Under the pieces are notes generated by a model. The model saw nothing but the letters and a program-made list of their open reading frames with translations, did no database searches and was not told where the DNA came from. A stretch of DNA of 64,000 nt. Origin: Actinotalea caeni. Lineage in GTDB: Bacteria; Actinomycetota; Actinomycetes; Actinomycetales; Beutenbergiaceae. The stretch is taken from the NCBI RefSeq assembly GCF_009733795.1, contig NZ_WNXX01000011.1, positions 62,001 to 126,000 on the forward strand, read 5' to 3'. Within the stretch, counting starts at the first letter, position 1. The number at the start of each line of letters is the position of its first letter. Positions 34,241 through 41,710 of the stretch are shown in pieces. The position numbers and the translations under genes were made by a program.

Positions 34241-34256
34241 GATGTAACAATACATC
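34241..34256. promoter_or_regulatory. GATGTA palindrome between FAD oxidoreductase and glycosidase genes
   Basis: GATGTA (34241-34246) and TACATC (34251-34256) are exact inverted arms around ACAA. The site lies in the 71-base divergent promoter of the FAD oxidoreductase and the glycosidase and could control both. Confidence 0.6.
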
Positions 34257-34309
34257 TGGCGACATCGTGCCGATCTCGTCACGCCGACACACCGCCCAGG
34301 AGGCCCTCC

Positions 34310-35929
34310 GTGAACCCGTCGACGCCGCAGCCGGTCGCGGTCACCGTCCTCACGCACGACACCGAGCCCGGCCGCACCGCCCGGCCCGGCCCGTCGGGCT
34401 GGCACGCCGGCGACGTGCTCGTGGCGACCGCACCCGACGGCGACGGCCTCGCCGTCACCGTGCAGGCCGACGGCCCGGTGGCGCGCGTCGCGCTGCGGTT
34501 CGAGCGCCGGCTCCCCGAGCGCGCGCTCGTCACCGGCGACGCCTGGGAGCGCGCCTACGGCGACCTGCACTGGGGCCCGCAGCGCCCGGAGCGTGTGCTG
34601 CCCTGGTACTGGGCCTGGTACGACGAGGCGCGCGGCCACGGCGGCGGCATGGGCGTGCGACTGCGACCCGGCGCGTTCTGCGCCTGGACGGTCGACGGCA
34701 CCGGCGCGACCTTGTGGCTCGACCTCCACAACGGCGGCGAACCGGTGCTGCTGGGCGGTCGCGCGCTCGCGGCCGCGACCGTGGTCACGACGAGCACCGA
34801 CGGCACCCCGTACGACGTCGTCGCCGACCTGTGCACGGCGGTCGCGGGCGACCTGCGGCCGCGCGACGTCGGCCCGGTCGTCGGCGCGAACAACTGGTAC
34901 CACGCCTACGGCGAGGGCTTCGACCCCGACGCCGTCGTGCGCGACGCCGACACGATCGCCGACCTCAGCCCCGACGACGTGCGGCCGTTCAGCGTCGTCG
35001 ACGCCGGGTGGGCGCGCGGCGGCGCGGCGCACGGCGGGCCGTGGACGACCGGCATCCCGGGTCTCTTCGACGACATGGGCGGGCTCGCGACCCGGGTGAC
35101 CGAGGCCGGCTGCCGGCCGGGCCTGTGGCTGCGACCGGCGGCGCTGTCGCTGCCGTACCCGGGGCTGGTCGAGCGACCCGGGCCGCGCCCCAGCGCCGCG
35201 CACCGGCCCCTCGACCTCACGGTCGAGGAGAACCTCGTCGCGGTCGAGACGGCGATCGCGACGATCACCGGGCCGTGGGGGTACCGGCTGATCAAGCACG
35301 ACTTCACGTTCTTCGACCTCCTCGGCCGGCACGGCAAGCAGCTCGACGGCGTCGTCCTCACCGAACCGGGCTGGCACCACGCCGACCGCTCGGTCACCAA
35401 CGCGGAGATCCTCCGCTCGCTCTACGACCGCATCCGGGCAGCGGCCGGCGACGCCGTCGTGCTCGGCTGCGGCACGCCCGGCCACCTGGCGGCGGGTGCG
35501 GTCGACGTGCAGCGCACCGGCTGCGACACCTCGGGGGTCGCGTGGGAGCGCAGCCGGCGCATGGGTGTCAACGCGCTCGCGTTCCGCCAGCCGCAGGACC
35601 GCCGGTTCTTCGTGTGCGACCCCGACTGCGTGCCGAGCACGCCCGCCACCCCGTGGGAGAAGAACCGCCAGCTCCTCGACGCGGTGGCACGCGCGGGCGC
35701 GGCGCTGTTCGTCTCGATCGACCCGGGCACCCGCACGTCGGCGGTCGACGCCGACATCCGGCTCGCGGTCGAGCGCTCGCTCGCGGTGCAGCGCGACCTC
35801 GCGACGGCGGCGCGCGCGCAGGACACCCTCCACACCTCCTCGCCGCGGACCTGGCGCGACCGCTCCGGCGCGACGACGTCCTACGACTGGCTCGAGCCGA
35901 TCGGTGCCTGGCCGCTGCCGGTGCGCTGA
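34310..35929 (+). CDS. Putative glycoside hydrolase, clan GH-D-like (alpha-galactosidase-like)
   Basis: 539 residues: an N-terminal beta-sandwich (to about residue 180) and a TIM barrel. GANNWYHAYG opens the barrel; FSVVDAGW is the strand 1-2 region; KHDFTFFD holds the KxD-type nucleophile aspartate of alpha-galactosidases; and RTGCDTSGVAWERSRRM is the acid/base region. These match the layout of GH27/GH36 enzymes. No signal peptide is seen, so it probably acts inside the cell on imported oligosaccharides. GTG at 34310 follows an AGGAGG ribosome site. The substrate linkage is not known. Confidence 0.75.
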   Translation: MNPSTPQPVAVTVLTHDTEPGRTARPGPSGWHAGDVLVATAPDGDGLAVTVQADGPVARVALRFERRLPERALVTGDAWERAYGDLHWGPQRPERVLPWYWAWYDEARGHGGGMGVRLRPGAFCAWTVDGTGATLWLDLHNGGEPVLLGGRALAAATVVTTSTDGTPYDVVADLCTAVAGDLRPRDVGPVVGANNWYHAYGEGFDPDAVVRDADTIADLSPDDVRPFSVVDAGWARGGAAHGGPWTTGIPGLFDDMGGLATRVTEAGCRPGLWLRPAALSLPYPGLVERPGPRPSAAHRPLDLTVEENLVAVETAIATITGPWGYRLIKHDFTFFDLLGRHGKQLDGVVLTEPGWHHADRSVTNAEILRSLYDRIRAAAGDAVVLGCGTPGHLAAGAVDVQRTGCDTSGVAWERSRRMGVNALAFRQPQDRRFFVCDPDCVPSTPATPWEKNRQLLDAVARAGAALFVSIDPGTRTSAVDADIRLAVERSLAVQRDLATAARAQDTLHTSSPRTWRDRSGATTSYDWLEPIGAWPLPVR

Positions 35930-35946
35930 CCCGGCGCCATGCCGCC

Positions 35947-35969
35947 GGATTTGATTAATCCATTAATCC
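35947..35969. promoter_or_regulatory. GATTAATC operator before the pyruvyl transferase gene
   Basis: GATTAATC (35953-35960) is followed by ATTAATCC and preceded by GGATT, giving overlapping inverted repeats in an AT-rich island about 90 bases before the TTG start. Same 8-mer as at 30246 and 39639. Confidence 0.6.
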
Positions 35970-36058
35970 GCGCCACGATGGACGCCACGGCCGCCCGGGA
36001 CCGGGCCGGTGCGAACCGACGTGGGGGCGCTCGGACGTCCCGCGGGAGGAGTCCTCGG

Positions 36059-37312
36059 TTGAGCAGACGAACGGACCTCGGGCGGGTGCTGCTGGTCTCC
36101 GGCTGGCAGACGGTCAACATCGGCGACGTCGCCCACACCCCGGGCACCGTGCGCGCCCTGCACGAGCTCGGCGGCGCCGAGGTCGTGCTGTGGCCGCGCC
36201 GCCTCGGAGCCCGCGAGCGCACGATGCTGAAGGAACGGTTCCCCGCGCTGCGCATCCTCGGCGACGCGCGCGACAGCGCCCCGGACGAGCTCACCGACGA
36301 GGTCCGCGAGGCGATCGGTTGGGCCGACGTCTGCGTGCACGCCTCCGGACCCTCGCTCGTCGGCGCCGAGCAGATCGACCTCTGGCGCGCCCACACCGAC
36401 AAGCCCTACGGCTTCTTCGGCATCACGGTCGACCCGCTGTCCCCCTACGCCGACTCCCTCGAGCGCTCCGGCCGGATCATCCGCGCGATCGACGGCGACC
36501 TGCTCGCGCCCGAGGACCGGGCGCGGCTGGCCGAGGCCGCGTTCGTGTGGTGCCGCGACTCGCTGACCGCGGAGTTCCTCGCGACCCAGGGCCTCGACCG
36601 CGGCGTGGCGTTCGGGCCCGACGCGACCGTCGTCGTCGACGTCGAGGACGAGGCGGCGGCCGACCGGTTCGTCACCGAGACCGGTGTGCGGCCCGGGCGC
36701 TTCGTGTGCGTCGTGCCGCGGCTGCGCTACACGCCCTACCACGAGCTGCGCGACGACGGCCGGTCGCCCTCGGAGGTGCGCCGCGACGCGATCAACGCCG
36801 GCTGGGTCGACCGCGACCTCGGGCTGCTGCGCGACGTCGTCACCGCCTACGTGCGCCGCACCGACGACGACGTCGTCGTCGTCCCGGAGATGTCCTACGC
36901 CGTCGCGCTCGCGCAGCAGCGGTTGGCCGACTGGCCGGCCGACGTCGCGCACCGCGTCCACGTCCTGCCCCGCTTCTGGGAGCTCGGCGAGGCGGCCTCG
37001 GTCTACCGCCGGGCGACCGCGGTGCTCAGCATGGAGTGCCACTCCCCGCTCATCGCGCTCGCGCAGGGCACCCCGGCGCTCTACCTGCGGCAGTCGACCG
37101 ACACCGTCAAGGGCCAGATGTACGCCGACCTCGGCGCAGCCGACCGGATCCGCGAGCTCGACGACGCCGAGCCCGGCGAGGTGCTGACCGCGCTGCTGGC
37201 GCTGCGCGGCGAGGAGGCGCGAGCCCGCACCCGCACGCTGGCGCAGGACGCCCGGGAGCGCGTGGCCCGCATGGTCGACGCCGTCCCGCGGCCGACGCGC
37301 GCGCCCGCCTGA
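36059..37312 (+). CDS. Polysaccharide pyruvyl transferase family protein
   Basis: 417 residues of the polysaccharide pyruvyl transferase family (GT-B-like fold). N-terminal VLLVSGWQTVNIGDVAHTPG is the family's NxGD motif region; VCVHASGPSLVG and KPYGFFGITVDP follow; and the C-terminal half has SMECHSPLIALAQGTPALYL. Enzymes of this family add a pyruvate ketal to a sugar, but many members in degradation loci have no proven role. TTG at 36059 is chosen for its GGGAGGAG ribosome site 8 bases upstream; ATG codons at 35939 and 35978 are alternatives without one. It precedes two LacI genes on the same strand. Confidence 0.85.
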   Translation: MSRRTDLGRVLLVSGWQTVNIGDVAHTPGTVRALHELGGAEVVLWPRRLGARERTMLKERFPALRILGDARDSAPDELTDEVREAIGWADVCVHASGPSLVGAEQIDLWRAHTDKPYGFFGITVDPLSPYADSLERSGRIIRAIDGDLLAPEDRARLAEAAFVWCRDSLTAEFLATQGLDRGVAFGPDATVVVDVEDEAAADRFVTETGVRPGRFVCVVPRLRYTPYHELRDDGRSPSEVRRDAINAGWVDRDLGLLRDVVTAYVRRTDDDVVVVPEMSYAVALAQQRLADWPADVAHRVHVLPRFWELGEAASVYRRATAVLSMECHSPLIALAQGTPALYLRQSTDTVKGQMYADLGAADRIRELDDAEPGEVLTALLALRGEEARARTRTLAQDARERVARMVDAVPRPTRAPA

Positions 37313-37329
37313 CCCCGGTCGTCGGCAGG

Positions 37330-37344
37330 TAGGGTCGCGCCATG
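37330..37344 (+). promoter_or_regulatory. Leaderless-type -10 box of the first LacI gene
   Basis: TAGGGT (37330-37335) lies six bases before the ATG at 37342. Confidence 0.6.
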
Positions 37345-38349
37345 GTCACGCTGCGGGACGTCGCGGAGCGCGCCGGTGTCTCGCCGGCGGTCGTCTCCGC
37401 CGCGATCTCCGGCCGCTCGGGGAACGTGCGGATGTCGGAGGCGACGCGGCAGCGCGTCAACGAGGCGATCCGTGAGACCGGCTACCGGGTCAACCACGCC
37501 GCGCGCTCGCTGCGCACCGCCCGCACCGGCGTCGTGAGCGCCGTCGTGCCCAAGCTGTCGAACCCGGTCTTCGAGCACGTGATCCGCGGCATCCAGGACC
37601 AGGTCTCCAGCGACGGCGGCGTGCTCATGCTCGCCGACGCCGAGTGGCTCACGCCCGACAGCCACCTGCTCACGCGGCTCGCCGCGCGCGGCATGACCGA
37701 CGGCTTCCTCGTGCGCCGCGCCCAGCTCGGCGACGACACGATCGACGCGCTCGAGGCGATGCAGGTCCCGTGCGTCGTGCTCGCCGGCCCCGATGGCACC
37801 CACCCCTCGGTCTGGGTCGACGACCGCGCCGGCATCCGCTGCGCGACCAGTCACCTGCTGGCGCTCGGCCACCGGCGCATCGCGCTCGTCGGCGGTCTGC
37901 AGCTGCCCGCGGGCCGCTCGGACAGCCGGCTGCTCGGCTTCCACGACGCGTTCGCGGAGGCCGGCGTCGCCGCCAGCGCCGACCTGCACCGCCCGGTCGG
38001 GTACGCCCACCCCGACATCCGCCGCGCGGTCACCGAGCTGCTCGCCACCGAGCAGCCGCCGACGGCGATCGTCGCCGACAACGTCACGGTCGCCCCGGCG
38101 GTCTACTTCGCGCTCGCCGAGGCCGGCCTGCGGGTGCCCGAGGACGTCTCGGTGGTCGCGTACCACGACATCGCGACGGTCGACATGATGTGGCCGCCGC
38201 TGACGACCGTGCGGATGCCGCTGCGCGAGGCCGGGGCCCAAGCCGCCAGGATGCTCACGACGCTCATCGAGGGCGAGAGGGCAGGCGGCACGATCCTCGA
38301 GGGCGGCGCCGAGCTGGTGGCCCGGTCCTCGACCGCGCCGCCCGCCTGA
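37342..38349 (+). CDS. LacI family transcriptional regulator
   Basis: 335 residues. The helix-turn-helix is at the very N-terminus (VTLRDVAERAGVSPAVVSAA), followed by hinge SLRTARTGVVSAVVP and a sugar-sensing domain. The recognition helix has VVSA in place of the usual TVSR, as in the next gene, so both may bind like sites. No insertion; standard length. A TAGGGT box six bases before the ATG suggests a leaderless message. Likely controls the polysaccharide locus through the GATTAATC sites; this is inference. Confidence 0.93.
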   Translation: MVTLRDVAERAGVSPAVVSAAISGRSGNVRMSEATRQRVNEAIRETGYRVNHAARSLRTARTGVVSAVVPKLSNPVFEHVIRGIQDQVSSDGGVLMLADAEWLTPDSHLLTRLAARGMTDGFLVRRAQLGDDTIDALEAMQVPCVVLAGPDGTHPSVWVDDRAGIRCATSHLLALGHRRIALVGGLQLPAGRSDSRLLGFHDAFAEAGVAASADLHRPVGYAHPDIRRAVTELLATEQPPTAIVADNVTVAPAVYFALAEAGLRVPEDVSVVAYHDIATVDMMWPPLTTVRMPLREAGAQAARMLTTLIEGERAGGTILEGGAELVARSSTAPPA

Positions 38350-38417
38350 GCGCACCGCCCCACCGGGCGGCACCGGCCGCCGTCGTACGATCGCCGGGGA
38401 CGAGGCGAGGAGGGCCG

Positions 38418-39479
38418 ATGCCGGGCGGCTCCCGAGGGCGCGGGGCGGACGAGACGGGCGCGGGGCGCCCCGTGACGCTGCGGGTGCTCGCGGAGCGCGC
38501 GGGCGTCTCGGTCGCGGTGGTCTCCGCCGTCCTCAACGACAGCCCCTACGTGCGGATGAGCCCCGCGACCCGCGAGCGCGTGCTCGCCGAGATCGAGCGC
38601 GCGGCCTACGTCCCCAACCAGGCGGCGCGCAGCCTGCGGCTGCAGCGGTCCCGCACGATCGCCGTCGTGCTGCCCGCGCTGCACAACCCGATCTTCCAGC
38701 CGGCGCTCGCGGGCATCTACGAGGAGGCCCAGCGCCGCGGCTACGCGATCATGCTCGGCGAGGCGCAGCACCTGGCGTCGGGCTCCCAGCTGATGGAGCG
38801 GGTGGTCGCCCGCGGCGGCGTCGACGGCCTGCTGGTCCGCACCACGTCGAGCCTGCGGGAGGAGGCGCTCGCCCACGTGCTCGCCGCGCGCACGCCGGTC
38901 GTGTCGCTCGAGCCGCACCCCGCTGGCCTCGTCCCCTCGGTCGCGATCGACGAGGCCGCCGGCGTCGCGACGGCGACGCGGCACCTGCTGGCGCACGGCC
39001 ACCGGCGCATCGGGCTGTACGGCGGCGAACCGGGCTACCGAGGCACGCAGGTGCGCACCGACGCCTTCCGGGCGGCGCTGCACGACGCCGGCGTACCGGT
39101 CGACGACGACGCCGTCGAGCCCGGGCCGCAGGAGCCCACCGAGGCCTACGCACCCGCGCGCCGGTTCCTCGAGCGCCGGCGCGACCTCACCGGCGTGGTG
39201 TGCAACAACGTCACGACCGCGTTCGCGGTGTCCGCGGCCGCGCACGACCTCGGGATCGCGGTCCCGCTCGAGCTGTCGCTCGTCGCGTTCCACGACGTCC
39301 CCGACGCCGAGGTGCTCCGGCCGGCGATCACCGCGGTCCGGATGCCGATGCGCGCGCTCGGCGAGGCCGGGGTGCGGGCGCTGCTGCGCGCCGTCGACGG
39401 CCACCCGGTGACCGACGAGCTGGTCGAGGGTGAGCCGGAGCTCGTCGAGCGTGCCTCGGTGGCCCCGCCCCGGCCCTGA
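38418..39479 (+). CDS. LacI family transcriptional regulator
   Basis: 353 residues with a 19-residue extension before the helix-turn-helix (VTLRVLAERAGVSVAVVSAV). Hinge SLRLQRSRTIAVVLPAL, then a sensor domain with HGHRRIGLYGG. It resembles the preceding LacI in the recognition helix and may be a duplicate that senses another sugar. ATG at 38418 has a GAGGAGG ribosome site. Its stop lies about 160 bases before the GATTAATC site of the downstream importer operon, which makes it the nearest candidate regulator for that site. Confidence 0.93.
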   Translation: MPGGSRGRGADETGAGRPVTLRVLAERAGVSVAVVSAVLNDSPYVRMSPATRERVLAEIERAAYVPNQAARSLRLQRSRTIAVVLPALHNPIFQPALAGIYEEAQRRGYAIMLGEAQHLASGSQLMERVVARGGVDGLLVRTTSSLREEALAHVLAARTPVVSLEPHPAGLVPSVAIDEAAGVATATRHLLAHGHRRIGLYGGEPGYRGTQVRTDAFRAALHDAGVPVDDDAVEPGPQEPTEAYAPARRFLERRRDLTGVVCNNVTTAFAVSAAAHDLGIAVPLELSLVAFHDVPDAEVLRPAITAVRMPMRALGEAGVRALLRAVDGHPVTDELVEGEPELVERASVAPPRP

Positions 39480-39637
39480 CGCCGAGGTCGGCACCGTGGG
39501 CACCGTGGGCACCGGACAGCGAGCACCGCGGGTACGGCGGGCCCATCCGCAGCGCCCGCGGACGCACCGGGTCCCGGCTCGTCCGCACCGGAGCGGGCCG
39601 CAGGGTTGCGGACCTCACGTGCGCGTGTGTACCGTAC

Positions 39638-39647
39638 CGATTAATCG
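39638..39647. promoter_or_regulatory. CGATTAATCG operator before the Lpl-type importer
   Basis: CGATTAATCG is a perfect 10-base palindrome. A TATCAAT stretch (39651-39657), a possible -10 box, follows closely, so a repressor bound here would block transcription of the importer operon. The core GATTAATC recurs at 30246 and 35953. Confidence 0.65.
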
Positions 39648-39674
39648 TTCTATCAATGAGGATGTCGGAGCACC

Positions 39675-39737
39675 ATGACCGCCACCACCCCGCGCGCCGC
39701 AGCCCCCGTCGCGTCGCAGCACGGCGACCCGCGGTGA
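39675..39737 (+). CDS. Possible 20-codon leader ORF coupled to the permease
   Basis: ATG at 39675 is preceded by GGAG at a good distance and opens a 20-residue frame (MTATTPRAAAPVASQHGDPR) that ends in a TGA overlapping a GTG start for the permease (GTGA at 39734-39737). It could be a translated leader that sets permease translation. The alternative is that it is the true permease N-terminus separated by a one-base frameshift, since MTAT-P is a common opening for these permeases. Confidence 0.35.
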   Translation: MTATTPRAAAPVASQHGDPR

Positions 39738-40723
39738 CGGCGACGCCCACGGCCCGCCGCGAGCAGGCCGCGCCACCGGTCGCCCGCACCGACGCGCCGG
39801 CGACCGAGCGTCCCGCGGCGCAGCGCCGCCGCGCCCGCCGCAGCTGGGTGCTGCTCGCCTTCGCACTGCCGGGCATGGCGGTCGTGCTCGCCTTCCACTA
39901 CTACCCGCTGCTCGGCAACGTCATCGCGTGGAAGGACTACCTGCCGTTCATCGGCGTGTGGGAGTCCGAGTGGGTCGGCTGGGACAACTTCGCCGTCATC
40001 TGGGAGGGCGACCCGCGCTTCCTCAACGCGCTCAAGAACACGCTGGTCATCACCGCGGTGCAGACCGTCGTCGTGTTCCCGCTGCCGATCGTGCTGGCGC
40101 TGCTGCTCAACTCGCTGCTGTCGGAGCGCGTCAAGCGCGTGGTGCAGTCGATCACCTATCTGCCGCACTTCCTGTCGTGGGTGATCGTCGTCGCGCTGTT
40201 CCAGACGATCCTCGGCGCGACCGGCTCGATCAGCTCGTGGCTGCGCGCGCAGGGCCTCGAGGGGCTCGACATCATCGGCAACGCCGACGTGTTCATCGCC
40301 CTCATCACCTCGCAGGTGATGTGGAAGGACACCGGCTGGGCCGCGATCCTGTTCCTCGCGGCGCTGTCGCAGATCGACACCGAGCTCTACGAGGCGTCCG
40401 CCGTCGACGGCGCGAGCCGCTGGCGCCAGCTGTGGCACGTGACGCTGCCCGGCATGCGCAGCATCGTCATCCTGCTGTTCATCCTGCAGCTGGGCAGCTC
40501 GCTGACCGTCGGCTTCGAGCAGATCATCCTGCAGCAGGGCATGGTCGGGCTGCGGGCGTCGGAGGTGCTCGACACCTTCGTCTACAACCAGGGCATCGTC
40601 GCCGGGCGCTGGGGCGAGGCCACCGCCGTCGGGCTGGTGAAGGGGGTCATCGGCGTGGCGCTGGTGCTCACCGCGAACAAGGTCGCGCACATGTTCGGCG
40701 AGGCGGGGGTGTACCAGCGATGA
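39734..40723 (+). CDS. ABC transporter permease, LplB/YtcP-partner type
   Basis: Carbohydrate importer permease of about 329 residues from GTG 39734. After an arginine-rich N-terminus the first helix reads WVLLAFALPGMAVVLAFHYY; the EAA loop is YEASAVDGAS then RQLWHVTLPGM. The branch is the LplB type, associated with large binding proteins and polysaccharide breakdown products. The start is uncertain: in-frame ATG codons at 39656 and 39662 lie within the presumed promoter and lack ribosome sites, while GTG 39734 overlaps the stop of a short leader frame. Its TGA overlaps the next permease's ATG. Confidence 0.9.
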   Translation: MTATPTARREQAAPPVARTDAPATERPAAQRRRARRSWVLLAFALPGMAVVLAFHYYPLLGNVIAWKDYLPFIGVWESEWVGWDNFAVIWEGDPRFLNALKNTLVITAVQTVVVFPLPIVLALLLNSLLSERVKRVVQSITYLPHFLSWVIVVALFQTILGATGSISSWLRAQGLEGLDIIGNADVFIALITSQVMWKDTGWAAILFLAALSQIDTELYEASAVDGASRWRQLWHVTLPGMRSIVILLFILQLGSSLTVGFEQIILQQGMVGLRASEVLDTFVYNQGIVAGRWGEATAVGLVKGVIGVALVLTANKVAHMFGEAGVYQR

Positions 40724-41670
40724 GCACGACGAGCCCGAGCGTCCGGAACGACCGGAGCACACCCGTGGGCCAGCAGCGCCCGCGCGGCCCGCACCTGAAG
40801 AACGGGCAGCCGCGCCCCCACCCGGCGATGCAGGTGGTCAAGGGCGTCGCGGTCGCACTGATCTGCGCCGTCATCGTGATGCCGTTCGTCGGCATCGTCG
40901 CGACGTCGGTGGCGCCGCCGGCCCAGGTGAGCGCTGCAGGCGGTTTCGTGTTCTGGCCCGAGGGCATCGACCTCACCGCCTACCGCTCGATCCTCTCGGG
41001 CGGCGTCGTCACACGGTCGATCCAGGTCTCGCTGTTCGTCACGCTGGTCGGCACCGCGCTGGCCCTGACGACGACGGCGCTGCTCGCCTACGCGCTGTCC
41101 CGGCCCTCGATGCCGTTCCGCGGGTTCGCGCTCGGGCTGGTGCTGCTCACCCTGCTGTTCCACCCGGGCATGATCCCGATGTACCTCGCGGTCAAGGACT
41201 TCGGGCTGCTCGACACCGTGTGGGCGATGATCGTGCCGTCGATGATCAGCGGCTTCAACGTCATCGTCATGCGCGCGTTCTTCATGAACGTGCCGGGCGA
41301 GCTCACCGACGCCGCCCGCATCGACGGCGCGGGCGAGCTGCAGATCTTCACCCGGATCATGCTGCCGCTGTCCAAGGCGATCCTCGCCGTCATCGGGCTC
41401 TTCTACGCCGTCGCGTACTGGAACTCGTTCTTCTCCGCGCTGCTCTACCTCAAGGACAGCTCGCTGTGGCCGCTGCAGCTCGTGCTGCGGACCTACGTCG
41501 TCAACAACACCGCGCTCGCGAGCGCCGAGCTCAACGTCGACGTCGTGCCACCGCAGGCGTCGATCCAGATGGCCGTGCTGGTCGTCGCGCTCGTCCCGAT
41601 CCTCGTCGTCTACCCGTTCCTGCAGAAGCACTTCGCCAAGGGCGTGCTCACCGGAGCCGTCAAGGGCTGA
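40720..41670 (+). CDS. ABC transporter permease, LplC type
   Basis: 316 residues, MalG-like, second permease of the importer. EAA loop TDAARIDGAGELQIFTRIML (residues shown from its conserved part) and the final QKHFAKGVLTGAVKG tail are typical for the LplC/YtcP branch. ATG at 40720 overlaps the preceding stop (ATGA). It is followed 40 bases later by the binding-protein gene. Confidence 0.93.
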   Translation: MSTTSPSVRNDRSTPVGQQRPRGPHLKNGQPRPHPAMQVVKGVAVALICAVIVMPFVGIVATSVAPPAQVSAAGGFVFWPEGIDLTAYRSILSGGVVTRSIQVSLFVTLVGTALALTTTALLAYALSRPSMPFRGFALGLVLLTLLFHPGMIPMYLAVKDFGLLDTVWAMIVPSMISGFNVIVMRAFFMNVPGELTDAARIDGAGELQIFTRIMLPLSKAILAVIGLFYAVAYWNSFFSALLYLKDSSLWPLQLVLRTYVVNNTALASAELNVDVVPPQASIQMAVLVVALVPILVVYPFLQKHFAKGVLTGAVKG

Positions 41671-41710
41671 TCCACCCCCTCCCCCGCCTCGACCTCGAAG
41701 GAGAGATCTG

